Shown piece after piece: positions 23,228-35,125 of a stretch of DNA of 64,000 nucleotides; the stretch's first letter is position 1, and the number at the start of each line of letters is the position of its first letter. Where the stretch lies: assembly GCA_902806575.1 (NCBI GenBank), contig CADCXD010000005.1, positions 2,728,001 through 2,792,000 on the forward strand, written 5' to 3'. Source of the DNA: Jackrogersella multiformis. Lineage: Eukaryota; Ascomycota; Sordariomycetes; Xylariales; Hypoxylaceae. The notes below the pieces were generated by a model, which made no database searches, was not told the origin of the DNA, and saw only the letters and a program-made list of their open reading frames with translations. Both the position numbers and the translations under genes were made by a program.

Positions 23228-26200
23228 CGTTATGTTTTTATTTTATTTTTTTCCCTTTTCCTTTTCACTTTTTTCCCCTTCTAAACCCTCTTGGGGCTCT
23301 TCCCTCGGGGTTCAAGACAGGGTCGGGTGGGAATTATTGGTGGAACGGCCGTCTCCCCGTAGGTGTGTAGCTGAGATTTGCAGTACTTACTAGGTAGGTA
23401 GAGGTAGTAGGTAGGTGTGAATGTGGAAAAGGGCTTCGGTGTATGTAGGTCTTCTTTTTACCGCGGGAGGGGGAGGGGGAGGGGTGCGGAGAGTAAAAAG
23501 ATTAACGACGGATCTCATTAAAATAAAACTTAAAATAAAAGAGAGGGAGCCCTAGAGTTTGCTATCGGATACGGACAGCGCTACTCGGCGATTGGAGAGA
23601 ACTAAACTCTAAGCATGCTTAGTTAGAAGCACTAAGATAGTTGCTAAGAATTGCTAACTGAGACGAGAGATGGAGGTGTCGACAATTGAATCCATGATGA
23701 TAAATGTCGACGTTGATGTTAGATTACCTTAGGTATGTAGGTAGGTAGACGAATAAATAGCCTCACTCTTTTTATGTTAAGTGGTCTAGGCTTAGGCTGC
23801 ACATAGGTCTCTTATAAAGACATGGAGTTATGAGATATAAACCTGGGATGTACAAAGTACCTAGGTATTGTATAGCCTGGGATGAGATTTCGAGAGATCT
23901 GATAGGGCAGTGGTTAACAGCGTAAAGGGAGGGCAGCTGCGATTTGGGTAGTAGCGACGATCTCTTTTTAGATATGGATGTATTTGTAGATAAGGGCAGC
24001 TACCTACAAGTGCTTCCAAGCCCTGGAGGTTGCTGACTTATCCAGATACCTAGGTAGGTAGTTTTAGTAGAAATAGTGATAGGTACCTAGGTATCTATAG
24101 ATGTGTTCACTCTCTTTATTTTATAGTCTTTGTGAATAAACTTGAGGCTTATGTTCACTTGAATTTCCATATTCCATACCCAGGTACCTAAGCTGCTAGA
24201 TAAATATGTAAGTGATTAAAGATATCTTAGTACTTATATCTGTCGTAGAAATGTTTTACGTGAATACGTTAATAATATCAACCGCTATGACGTAATATAG
24301 CGGGACTTTTACCTGGTAGGTATGGTCTGGGTAGTTATTAAGAGGTAGTTACTTCTTTGAATGTTCGAGTTACCTTGTGATTTTATGATTTAATAAGTTG
24401 CAACGTAATGTTAATGTCTCCTTTCATAGGTAGGTAGGTATACATATTATACATACCTAGTTCAAAACTATCACTACCTCAACGGCTAGAAAGGAAGATT
24501 TACTCGACATGATGAGCATCAAAGTAGACAGAAACAGACAAGCAAATGACCTATCATATCGTATTGAAGAAGTGATGTAACACCAAGGAGACACAAAAAC
24601 ATCGTCTGGAAAGTTGGCCTCTGTTCTAGCTTCTGCTTCTGCTTCTGCTTCTGCTTAACTACCTAGGTAGTCAATCACTGAAGAGGGAACGGAACAAAGA
24701 AAATATCTTCCAATTTGACTTGGCGGAGGGTAATGGAAACCCCAGCCATAGAAAGATCAGAGTGTGTCAATCACTGAATAATAAAGTATGTCTCGTTCTC
24801 ATCCGATCATCAAATCCATTGTCGGTGTGTGGTATACCTACTTAAGTACCTAGGTAGGTAACCAACATTGAAGACAAAGTTGGTGTCATTATTGATGCGA
24901 GCGTCAAAAAGGAGGCACATCATCGTTATAAAGGATACGGCTAGAGGGTCCGTGCTAACAAACCAGATAACCATGATGACAGTTGAGACCAAAAAGAGTT
25001 GCTAATGCTTGATCATTCTGACCTTGCCTCTTCCCAGAGGGTAAGATCTCATGACACAATTTTTAAGAAGTGCTGCTAGTAATTTGCGGAAGTCTTCCAC
25101 TCTTTTGTATACATATGTAGTTAAGAAATGATTGGTCACCCATGATTGCGAATAGCTTCAACCTAAGAGACATCTGCAGTATAAAGTAGAATAACAAACA
25201 TGTCTTGGCCTCGGCTCATACTAGACGGAAAGCTACATGATGTGGATGGGTAAACGGATAGGCACGTCACATCTTCGAGACGAAATGGTGGATGATCTTT
25301 AATCTTTTTCACAAGCTAAATTCCCATAGCTGCGGCAGTGGCAGCAGTAACGAGCCTGCAAGCTTAGAGCGGATTGGCTTCGTGGCCGCTACAAATACCT
25401 ACACAAGAGCTGTCCTGAAAAGGCAAGTAGGATGGTAAATCGGGGTCTTGTTCTTTTATGGGTAGCGGGTGCTTAGCACCTAGGCACCTAGGCACGTCAA
25501 TTTGCTCCTGTCTCATTGATTGAAGCTTTAACCTCGTTTTTGAATGTACCGCCGTTTCGTCCCATACAGGTTTTGTATTAAAATACGCGCATAAACTATA
25601 TACTTAAGTACCCATGTATATCACTTCATATTATACTACATGCAATTATAAGTAGGTACTCTTTAAACAGGTTTTTGAGTTTACAATAATAAATGCTTTG
25701 AGCTTTTTATTAGGTTCCTTTCATATAATTAAATGGACTAGGTAGATAAGCATTTATCTTTGCATCGCAAATAGGTACAATATATCCATTACAGAAAAAT
25801 ATGACCAGGGGGGGTACCTAGTGTCCACTATATATAGGTACCTAGGTACCTAACAAGTCAAAGCTCAGACAAGCTCGCCCACCGAAACCTTCCGGTGCCA
25901 TTTTCATGAGGCAGGGAGAGCAGGAGAGCAGGAGAGCAAGAAAAAAAACGGTAAGAATTGGAAGGATTGATCACCCCCATTAAACCCACCTACCTGCACA
26001 GCCTGCACCCGCGCCGGCAACACCATTCCTTCTCTGTACGCAACGACCTATCCTACACACAGCACCACCCGGGAGTACCCAGGCAGCCAAGCTACTGCAG
26101 CAGGAAGCGGCAATAGCGCGCAGCAAATTGCTATTACTATTTTTTTTTAAGGTTACGGAATACTAGGGAAGGGTACGTGACCGGGGGCGTGCAAGGGTTA

Positions 26201-26753
26201 ATTCAATGTAGGGATTTGCCAAAACTTCTACTGCGCAACAACCTTTTCGAGCTTTCTTAGTGCAACTTGCAACTTGCAACTTGCATTTACAACTTCGTAA
26301 ACAACCCCCCCAAATCCATTCTATCCCTCCAAACCAACCAAGGTTTCGACAACATCCGCTCTTCTTCTCCTCCTCCATCTCACAACACACACAGGTCAAC
26401 CAGGTCAAGATCGACCTCCCATTTCCTCGTCCCGTTCCGTCGATGCATATACATATAACCCGGCACAATTATTGCCGCGTCGACTCGACCTGCACGAGAT
26501 AACCCGCCTACCCTAGCTTCCAGGTTCTCACGAGGATACATCATAGGACCATCTCGCGGGAGCAGGCTTATTATTTGGGGCCTAACGTTAGTCACTGACA
26601 ATACTCTACCTCTACTTGTCAGACACGCCTCGTCGAGTTTCACCAACAAATTGAGAGCGAAACCATCTGAATAATCAACATCATTTGTTCTTCCTTTCAT
26701 CGACAGGAATCAAATCTCATCATCCATCCCGGTTTCTAACCTTACCCATAGCA
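23228..26753. other. Long divergent intergenic region between SNF4 and VAC8
   Basis: 3.5 kb serving as the upstream region of both divergent genes. It contains a G-rich tract (23463-23486), a GCTTCT tandem (24625-24657), many TACCTAGGTA-type motifs (24048-24060, 24658-24672, 24846-24861, 25840-25856), an ACTTGCA tandem (26262-26287) and a pyrimidine-rich VAC8 leader from about 26300. No supported gene. Confidence 0.55.
23463..23486 (+). promoter_or_regulatory. G-quadruplex-capable tract upstream of SNF4
   Basis: Four runs of three to five G separated by single A bases lie about 240 bases upstream of the SNF4 start codon. In SNF4 orientation the G-rich strand is the template strand. The pattern meets the usual G4 rule, but a regulatory role is inference. 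Confidence 0.4.
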
Positions 26754-28853
26754 ATGGGGGCCTGCCAATCATGTTGCGGAGGTACATCTAACCCATCCTC
26801 ATCTCAATCAGAGCTCTGCAAATACTAAACACGATGTAGGCAAATCCCGCGAAGGTCTTTACGAACCGGTATTAGCCGATAGCGAAAGGGAAGCTGTTGC
26901 CGACTTGCTTCAATACCTCGAGAACGTGTGTTTACCTTGAACCCATCCCCTCGACTACTATAAGCTAACCGTGGGTTTTATTTTATCAGCGCGGCGAGAC
27001 CGACTTCTTCTCCGGCGAGCCTCTCCGAGCCCTAAGCACCCTCGTCTTCTCCGACAATATCGACCTTCAACGGAGTGCAAGTCTAACATTCGCCGAGATC
27101 ACAGAGCGAGGTACGTGGTACTGCCGAAGTGCGGATGGGAGAGCTGTCGGACTATGGAGTTGTGTCAAACAAGAACATCTTCGCATAACATAGTGCTCTC
27201 CCGGAGAGAGTCTAGAGCTTGAGACTGACTATCATGTAGATGTTCGGGAGGTCGACCGCGATACGTTGGAACCTATTCTCTTCTTACTACAGAGTCCCGA
27301 TATCGAAGTTCAGAGAGCGGCCAGTGCGGCGCTAGGAAACCTGGCTGTTAACAGTAAGTGTTGCTCTGCGACCTCATCTAACTGTTCGTCGTCTCATCAA
27401 GTTGTCTAGCCGAGAACAAGGTTTTAATCGTCCAACTGGGCGGTCTGACACCGCTCATACGTCAGATGCTTTCCCCGAACGTCGAGGTGCAGTGCAACGC
27501 CGTAGGATGCATTACCAACCTAGCAACTCACGAGGAGAACAAGGCCAAGATTGCAAGATCAGGAGCGCTAGGTCCACTCACCCGATTAGCTAAGTCGAGA
27601 GATATGAGAGTTCAACGAAACGCAACTGGCGCCCTCCTCAATATGACACATTCAGGTACGCTCCAGGCCTTCCGTAACTGATTTGATATAGGTCTTCCTA
27701 ACCATCTACCGTACAGACGAGAACCGACAACAGCTCGTGAATGCTGGCGCGATCCCCGTGCTTGTCCAACTCTTGTCCTCTCCCGATGTCGATGTCCAAT
27801 ATTATTGCACGACAGCGCTCAGCAACATTGCCGTCGACTCTAACAACCGACGAAAATTAGCTGCGTCCGAGACCAAACTTGTCCAGTCGCTGGTTAACTT
27901 GATGGACTCGTCCTCTCCTAAGGTCCAGTGTCAAGCGGCGCTGGCACTCCGAAATCTGGCCTCGGACGAGAAATATCAACTAGATATTGTCCGAGCACAG
28001 GGCCTCAATCCGCTGCTGCGCCTGCTTCAATCATCATACCTTCCTTTAATCCTCTCCGCCGTCGCTTGCATACGTAACATATCTATCCACCCTTTAAACG
28101 AGTCACCCATCATCGAGGCCGGGTTCTTAAAGCCATTAGTCGACCTTCTAGGTTCCACGGACAACGAAGAGATCCAGTGCCATGCCATATCGACCCTCCG
28201 AAACCTTGCTGCGAGCTCTGATAGGAACAAAGCTCTAGTTCTCGAAGCTGGCGCGGTACAAAAGTGCAAGCAACTCGTCTTAGACGTCCCGGTTACTGTC
28301 CAGTCGGAGATGACGGCCGCTATCGCAGTCCTAGCCCTATCCGACGATCTTAAAACGCACCTGTTGAATCTCGGTGTTTTTGACGTCTTAATTCCCCTGA
28401 CGCATTCGCCAAGCATCGAGGTACAGGGAAACAGCGCTGCAGCCCTCGGCAATCTATCTTCGAAAGGTAAACCTCCTATTTCTGTTTTATTCTATGAAAC
28501 TTTATTAACATGTTGTTGTAGTTGGCGACTACTCTATCTTTATCCAAGACTGGACGGAACCGAACGGCGGTATTCACGGTTACCTAAGCAGGTTCTTAGC
28601 CAGCGGAGATGCCACATTCCAACATATCGCCATCTGGACGCTCCTACAATTGCTGGAATCGGAGGATAAGACGTTGATTTCGCAAATCGGGAAGTCGGAC
28701 ACGATTGTGGAGATGATAAAGCAAATTGCGAATCGACAGGTCGAGTCGGATAATGAATTTGAAGAAGATGACGAGGGCGAGGTTGTTAACCTTGCACAGA
28801 AGTGCCTCGAACTACTCGGCCAGAGCATGTCGAAGGCACATATAGAGGGATGA
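26754..28853 (+). CDS. vac8: Vacuolar armadillo-repeat protein VAC8
   Basis: Seven exons give 558 residues: 26754-26781, 26840-26925, 26990-27110, 27240-27353, 27410-27655, 27717-28466 and 28522-28853. The six introns are 55-129 bases with good splice sites. The N-terminus MGACQSCCGGK has Gly2 for myristoylation and Cys4, Cys7 and Cys8 for palmitoylation, which attach yeast Vac8 to the vacuole membrane. About eleven armadillo repeats follow, for example GGLTPLIRQMLSPNVEVQ and AGAIPVLVQLLSSPDVDVQ. The C-terminus has an acidic stretch (EFEEDDEGE). Vac8 is a scaffold for vacuole inheritance, nucleus-vacuole junctions and selective autophagy. The first exon carries only nine codons plus one base, so simple ORF searches miss it. 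Confidence 0.96.
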
Positions 28854-29370
28854 AGTGATGATGCCTTTACCGACGGTCGTTACCGGATTTTATCGTTTTT
28901 TCCCTAATCATCGATTGTGCCGGACTCCTTGTTCCGGCTGGCATTCACATGGACGTGGTTGGTTCCGGTGTTTGAGGCGTATTTTATATAAGCAGGCATC
29001 TGCATTTTCGTCCGTGGTAAGGCTGCTTCGATATCTTATTAAGGAACGCATATCCTCATTGGGACTCGCCCTCGCGGAAGGGAAAGACGCCCGATCTCAT
29101 TTGTACACTTCGGCGGCATATCCGTTTGAAAAGATGACTACCCGGTTCCGTCACTCCTAGCACGACGCGGTTACTTGCGTAAGCGTCTTGCGTGGAGCTT
29201 TTAAATTCTTGTAATTAGATTGTCCTTCGCCTAAAAATGATATCCCACAAATCATCCTTCCCAGACGCCTCCAATGCAATGTCGTCGTAATACAATTACA
29301 AGTATATACTGTATACCACTCTAGTAACCTACTCGCAATATAGCTTTATCCGCACAGGGAGACGGCGAGG
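28854..29370. other. Convergent 3' region of VAC8 and IMP1
   Basis: 517 bases between two convergent stops. A plus-strand frame at 28855-29160 starts right after the VAC8 stop and has no recognisable features, so it is most likely VAC8 3' UTR. Confidence 0.6.
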
Positions 29371-30129
29371 TCACGTCTCGGGCGGACTCGACACAGGCTG
29401 AAGACCGCTTTCTATCTTTTCAAACCATCTGGGCGGCCACCAGCCATTCATCGTCACCTTGGCGATCACCTTGCCCTTGATAAGGCCCATGGGCAGCGGC
29501 CCGAAGTCGCGGCTGTCCCGAGACCAGGGCAGGTTGTCTCCGACTATGTAGCAGTGGCCTTTCGGGACCTAGTTCAATATTTCGTTAGCCCACGTCCTCT
29601 CTACCGCTTTTATCTTGGTTGTCTTCATCCCTTCTCCTTGTTTTTGTCTCGTCTTTCGAAGCACTACTAGCCACACTCGACGGGTGGGCTTGGGTCGCTT
29701 GATGATATGATATGACACAACGCGGTATGATATAGCATAATATAATATAGCATATAACAGTAGAGTACAGTACAGCATAAAACACCACAAAGCCACCCAC
29801 ATACCTGAATCATGGCGGCGCCGGCGGCGACGCCGGGGGAGTTGAGCAGGACGTAGTCGCCGGGGAGGCCGAGGACGCGCTTGATGCCGTCCTCGCCGGG
29901 CTCGACGGGGATGGCGTAGACGACGCAGTCGCCGACGCGCACGCCGCGGCCGCGCCGGCACGCGCGGTCCGTCACGAACCACTCCGACGCCGCCAGGAAC
30001 GTCGGCAGCATCGACGGCCCCCACCCGTACCCGCACCCGTACCCGTAGGTCGCGAGCACGTGGCCCAGCGCTAGGGCTTTGCCCGTGTAGAGCAGCACGC
30101 GGAGGGGTGGCCGAGGATGGGGGAGGCAT
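29371..30129 (-). CDS. imp1: Mitochondrial inner membrane protease subunit 1 (S26 family)
   Basis: The second exon is 29568-29371 and the intron 29804-29569 (236 bases, gtatgt...ctag). The first exon runs upstream from 29805. The signal-peptidase-I fold is clear: GPSMLPT with the nucleophile Ser, GIKRVLGLPGD with the general-base Lys, and GDNLPWSRDSR in exon 2. IMP1 cleaves bipartite presequences of intermembrane-space proteins, so the N-terminal segment LGHVLATYGYG would anchor it in the inner membrane. The start is a problem. The catalytic frame has no ATG before an in-frame TAG, and begins only at a GTG (30098). An ATG at 30129 lies one frame away, across a five-G homopolymer at 30119-30123. 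Total length would be near 163-173 residues, normal for IMP1. Confidence 0.85.
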
Positions 30130-30662
30130 GGCGGGGGTGGGTGGCTGGGTGGCTACTCAGACTGTCAGAGAAGGGAGGGGGGCGATGGGTGGGTTTATGA
30201 GGGGCTGGGTTCGCGCTGGTGGGGAGGGCTCATGGCTTCGTTGGCGCGAGGGGAGGGAGCGAGGTTAGCGTATATGAGTTGTGAGTTGTGAGTTCGAGTT
30301 ATGAGCTCGTGAGTATGAAATATGAAATATTCATGTTGTTACTTACTTCTACTACTATGCTCAACGACGTCTTCCATGTCTTGGCGCCAAGCCTCGCATG
30401 TCCCGGTCGGTAATCCGTATGCCAAGATATGATTGGCCGCCGGGGCTCGAGTGCTAATTTAGTGCGAGGTACTGTACCTACCCTGAACTTTTTAAGAACT
30501 CAATTGAAAAAAATATTTAGATCCCCTCCAAAAAAATTTATCACTCTAACTTTCCACAGCACTAATATCCCACCCACTCCTCTCTCACGAAGCGTTGCGA
30601 TTGTCATTCCGAAAGAATAGAAAAAGAAAACTAGATATAGAGAGAGAGACTCGCCAGCCAAG
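30130..30662. promoter_or_regulatory. Shared upstream region of IMP1 and mitochondrial IF-3
   Basis: 533 bases between two divergent nuclear genes for mitochondrial proteins. It includes a TATGAAATATGAAATATT element (30314-30331) and a GTGAGTTCGAGTTATGAG tandem (30280-30311). No open frame worth noting. It should contain both promoters. Confidence 0.5.
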
Positions 30663-31607
30663 ATGGCGCACCCCCGCTGCGTAGCCTACGCCTCGGCCTC
30701 GTCTCCGGCGCGCGCCCTGCACCGAGTCCTAGTCTCGGACCTGGTAGTCGCCAGCAGCGCCGCGGGCTCGCACTACCTGTTCCCGCCGCGGCTCTTCTCG
30801 TCGTCGTCGCTATCTTCCAGCCGCGTGCTCGGTCGGCGGCCTACCCTCGCGCCGGCTGCGACCTCGGCTGCGCCCGCGATGCACCGCGTGCAGACCCGGG
30901 CGGCCGGCATGCGGCCGCCGCTGCGGCGCATCATGGCCCACAGGAGTCGCTTCATGAACCAGAACATCCCGCACAAGTGGGTGCGCGTGGCGTCGGCGCC
31001 GCCCGAGAGCACGCTCTCGCCGCCCCAGCGGCTGGAGGAGGTGCTCTGGTCGCTGGACCTGGAGACGCACACGCTGGTCATGGTGGCGCCGCCGCCGCCG
31101 CCCGTCGACGACGGCGTGGAGGTCGGCCTGGACGACGTCGAGCCGCCCGCCGCCATCTGCCGCGTGATCGTCAACGCGGAGGCGGAGGCGGCCGCCATCG
31201 AGGCCTCCAAGGAGCGGCGCCGCAAGGCCGTCAACACCAAGGAGCTGGAGCTCACGTGGACCATCGACCCGCACGACCTGGAGCACAAGATGCGGTGGAT
31301 GAAGAAGTTCCTCTACAGGGGGTTCGCCGTGGAGGTCACCATTACCAAGAAGAAGCGCAGCCGCGTGATGCCGCAGGAGACCGCCGAGGCCGTGGTGAAG
31401 GCTATATACGAGGTCGTCGCCGGCATCAAGGGCGCCACCGAATTCCGCAAGATGGACGGTAATGTCGGTGGGGCCGCGAAGCTGTTCTTCCGGGGTACTG
31501 TTGATGAGAGCAAGCATCTGTGGAAGCAGAAGATGAAGGAGGATGAGGAGGAGAAGGAGAAGGAGGAGGAGGAGAAGGAGAAGGAGAAGATAAAGGATGA
31601 AGCCTAA
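30663..31607 (+). CDS. Mitochondrial translation initiation factor IF-3 (AIM23-like)
   Basis: Single exon, 314 residues. The first 90 residues are rich in Arg, Ser and Ala, as in a mitochondrial targeting sequence. The C-terminal half carries an IF-3 C-domain: KELELTWTIDPHDLEHKMRWM (ribosome-binding face), then FLYRGFAVEVTITKKK and the final beta-strand near residue 280. The protein ends in a 20-residue Glu/Lys run. IF-3 keeps mitochondrial ribosomal subunits apart and checks initiator tRNA, and fungal members (Aim23 in yeast) are very divergent. A 235-codon frame on the opposite strand is a by-product of the high GC content. Confidence 0.82.
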   Translation: MAHPRCVAYASASSPARALHRVLVSDLVVASSAAGSHYLFPPRLFSSSSLSSSRVLGRRPTLAPAATSAAPAMHRVQTRAAGMRPPLRRIMAHRSRFMNQNIPHKWVRVASAPPESTLSPPQRLEEVLWSLDLETHTLVMVAPPPPPVDDGVEVGLDDVEPPAAICRVIVNAEAEAAAIEASKERRRKAVNTKELELTWTIDPHDLEHKMRWMKKFLYRGFAVEVTITKKKRSRVMPQETAEAVVKAIYEVVAGIKGATEFRKMDGNVGGAAKLFFRGTVDESKHLWKQKMKEDEEEKEKEEEEKEKEKIKDEA

Positions 31608-32055
31608 TCACTCACGCGGAATAGCGAAATCCACAATACTGCCTAGGTAGGTATTAAAAGACGTCAGCGACGCTCTAATATATCTACCCAGACACATATA
31701 ACAAATATTATTCTTGTAGACTCAGAATTATTGTACCAAATGTAACATGCAACCCAAACAGGAGCGTGTAATATATGTACTTGGGAAAAGACGTCCTTAG
31801 AATGACTCATACCAATATCCAGGCCAAATAGTTCTCCGTGAAGTAAGTAACTCATGAATATTTTCTATGTATATGGTGATTAAAATAATTGCTTTCAAAG
31901 CAGGTATATTCATCGGATATTATCCCGGAACGCCGCCGATGCCATACTTGCCAGGCATGTTTCCTATATATACCTAATCCTCACATGTAAGATCCCTAGT
32001 GCTTTAGTAGGAGTCTTGCACGGTTTCTCATTTCATCATCAGTGATACAAACTGG
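31608..32055. other. Convergent 3' region
   Basis: 448 AT-rich bases between the IF-3 and GH76 stops, including one TACCTAGGTA-like copy near 31642-31652. Nothing else seen. Confidence 0.6.
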
Positions 32056-33545
32056 CTATTCTTTCATCACGAAGAAGGACGCGCCTACGACGCTAAATGC
32101 AATCGCGGACGTGAGGAAGCCGGCCGCTACCTTCTCGCCTATTGTGATCTCCGGTATGGTTGGCATATACTCGCTCATCAGCCGCCCGGCATTAGGGTTT
32201 CCGACGGATGTTCCACCAGTGTCGGCTGTCACAGGCGATTTTGCCGCTTGCTTCTTGACCAACGTATATTGTATAGCAGAGAGGGCACTCATCTGCTCAC
32301 CGACTCCGGCAAGGCCATCGAAGTTCGCCTTCTCCGTCCATTTGAAGCCGCATGCCGTACCAGACTGCCCCTTAAATTGGGTAGCCGGTGGTGACCCAGA
32401 GCACTGTTGGGCGGCTGCCGTAGCACATGATTGTACTAGTGGCATAAGCGTATCGAAGGTGAACGGCGCCATTTGCGATGCTGAGGCCATCCACCGCATC
32501 AGGTAACCCTTGAAGCTTTGCTGATCGTAGTCACACGAGTTGAAAGATTCGCACGGTCGCTCAACTACGATTCCATCGTCGAAGAAGAATGTGATTGTCT
32601 TGTTCATCATGCCCTCCATCCGCTGCTTCCAGTTTTCCTGGCCATCGGTGAAGTTATACATCATGGCCGTGCCTTGCAGAAATATACCCGTGTTATACGT
32701 CCACTGCGCACGATTGATTTCGAGGCAGTTCTTATCGGCACCAGCTCCGTCGTAGACGTTGAAATCCTCGTCGATGAATTTAACCTCTTCCATCCAATCC
32801 CAGACTTTCTCGGCCCAGTCAGCATACGTTTGGTTCCCTGTATACCTTGCCAAGCGGGAAGCAATGTTGAAAAAGCAGCCGTTGGAGATGGAGTTCTTAT
32901 AGTTATATCCGTTGTTGAACGTAAATATTTGCCACCGTAACCCACCTCCACAAGTGTCGGCGTCCCATCGAGTCACATATTCGTTGAATACGGCCTGAAC
33001 TAATGCTAGCCATTGCGGTTGGCCCTCAGGTGGGTTTGGAAAATTGTTCTCGGCGGCGGACATTGCCGCCATAGCCCAGAATCCTTGATCATCGTTACCC
33101 AGTGTTCTTGTCTGGTTCTGTGGCATGAAATCGCTATCGTCGCCTGCTTGATGTAGCATTGCCTGTGTCGTTACAGCGTTATATGTGTCGTCTCCAGTGT
33201 AAAACCAATAGTCGATCAATGTTCCAAACATAGCTCCTGCTTCCCACCCTAATACTGGCATGAGCGACGACAAGTATATCAATGTGAACGGGGTCGCGTA
33301 CAGAAATACGGATCAGGCAAATTGCCCGGAACATCACCTGTGTTATTTCCTGTGTAATATTTCAATAGGCCAAACGCAACGGTACTTGCTGCCTCCTTGA
33401 CAGAGTCTATATGCGTTATTAGATGTGCTATCGAAATGTTTTTATCGGCTATATATATACCTTCATTGCTGAAATCGACTTGTATGGCACCCGTGACGCC
33501 TGCCAGCAGGCTCACGAGACCTGCCGCATGAAGTGATAATCTCAT
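32056..33545 (-). CDS. GH76 mannan endo-1,6-alpha-mannosidase, DFG5/DCW1 type
   Basis: Three exons: 33545-33461, 33406-33302 and 33248-32056. The introns are 54 and 53 bases, and the product is 460 residues. The start chosen is the ATG at 33545, because MRLSLHAAGLVSLLAGVTGA is a clear signal peptide. Motifs are YYTGNNTGDVPGNLP, the joined FWWEAGAMFG, and GNDDQGFWAM with the catalytic Asp pair of GH76. The C-terminus ends in a hydrophobic segment (FLTSAIAFSVVGASFFV) after a Ser/Gly/Asn-rich linker, as expected for a GPI anchor. Family members act at the plasma membrane and are thought to transfer GPI mannoproteins into the cell wall. At least one paralogue is normally needed for growth. Confidence 0.93.
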
Positions 33546-35125
33546 TATGAAATGAGAGTGATATAGTCGGGAGAATAAATGGAATAGGATTTCATCCGCG
33601 AAAGGCGTAGCCTTCGAAGTGAGAGGAAAACCAGCTTTGCTCAAGATAGCCACATGTCATTCAGTAAGTTACGAGCCGAGGGAACGAAGCGTCGCGGTTC
33701 TGACTCCGAAGGTTAAAAATAAAAATTGTCGCCGCCGTTCTCGATAACCAAGTCTACGAAGACTCTCCCAAACAACACGAGATCAAAACAAGCCACTAGG
33801 ACGAGGTGAGAATAGAATCAAGAAAAACTCGACCTGGTGCGAGTACGAAGAGAAAATGACGAAAAGAATGAAGTGTTAACGAGAGGTCGCACGGCGAAAC
33901 GAAACGAAAAAGAATGAAGCTTCGGTCTAGAAGCGATAGTGAAGAGAAGTGAAGTTGAAGGTGAAGGTGTGAAAAGACACAGACCCTTCGAGGTAGGAAC
34001 CGTTTCGGTAGGTCAGCAGGGTAGCAGGGTAGGCAAAGCCCCTTGCTGTAAGGTCCCAGTCCCATCTTGAAGCGGCTTCACGTAGGTAGGGTATGGACAG
34101 CACAAACCACCGTCGATCGCCTACAATTGTTCGAAGCTTGGTTCCTACCTATCCAATACCTATCTGCGCGTGAATCCCCATCCCAAACCCCAAACGGTGA
34201 GGCTATGCCCGGTGAATCGGCATGCTGAAACGGTTCGAGTTCGATCCGAGCGGATCCTCGTCTCAAAGAGGAGAGGAACGGGGTCGGCCGGGGTAAGAGA
34301 TCGCAGGAGGGAAGTGAGAATAGCCCTATCTTGGCATGTGAAATCTAGCTAGTTTGTAGATCATTGGGCTGATAGTCATAAAGTTGTGCCAATTATAAAT
34401 GTGAGGTGTCTTGATCTTCAATATACCTAGGTAGGTATTATACATAGTAGGTATTTGAAGATCAATGAGAGGGATGAGGTTGAATTGAATGAGAAGATCC
34501 ACGGTACCATGGACGCTAGGAAGTTAATAAAGGGTCAGATGGATAAAGTTGTAACTTCCAAGGTTGTGGGGAAGTTCACCCTTCCAGTTCCAAAGTTGTA
34601 TGTGACTTGGCAGGGGTCCAGGTCCACCTTTACTGAACAAGCTACTTACTATTCCGTATACAGAACTAGAAATAGCAAGGGTGGTCCTCCAGCGCCGCTA
34701 CCTTCGGCGTCACACAGCCGTATGCAACTTCCTACTCTCTGTTTAAGTTGTCAAATTAAAAAGGAGAATTCTCGCACAACTCTTCAAGTAACAGCAACGC
34801 AACAGCTCAAGTTCAACCTACATACACCAATAAGAGAGCCGCAGAAGAGGTTACCATTCGAAAGCCAAAAAAGGCCATCATCAATCGAGTTCACCGGAAT
34901 CGCATCTACAGCTGATCTGTTTCTTATACTCTATTGCGACCTGAAATCTATTTTCGATGCTCTATGGGAAATTTTGTAATCGGTATCGAAACGTCGAGCG
35001 TATATAACCGCGTCTCTCCAACCGTCATGATTTTATTTATGTCATGAAAACCCAAACCCTTGAAGTTATCGCGAGCGAGCTGCAATTATAGTGAGATTAG
35101 GAACCTTCATTTTTCTTTAGCAAGT
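33546..35125. other. Intergenic region with one unsupported frame
   Basis: 1.6 kb between the GH76 start and the histone chaperone stop. An ATG frame at 34509-34979 (+, 156 codons) is open, but it has no domain, no clear codon bias and no homologue I recognise. I treat it as chance or at most a young gene. A TACCTAGGTA copy lies at 34424-34437. Confidence 0.45.

Noticed and set aside
23056..23393. Plus-strand frames opposite the SNF4 first exon
   Set aside because: Antisense to a well-supported coding exon and its upstream region. No domain.
28855..29160. 101-codon frame starting right after VAC8
   Set aside because: VAC8 ends at its family-typical C-terminus at 28853, and this frame has no motif and fits a 3' UTR.
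29569..30129. 186-codon ATG-started frame overlapping IMP1
   Set aside because: It gives an Arg-rich product without motifs, while the neighbouring frame holds the full signal-peptidase active site. Its ATG is discussed under the IMP1 start problem.
30810..31517. 235-codon frame opposite the IF-3 gene
   Set aside because: Antisense shadow in very GC-rich coding DNA. The plus-strand frame has a real presequence and IF-3 domain.
34509..34979. 156-codon plus-strand frame between GH76 and the histone chaperone
   Set aside because: No domain, signal peptide, splice structure or known homologue. It lies in the GH76 upstream region. It could be a young gene but cannot be supported.
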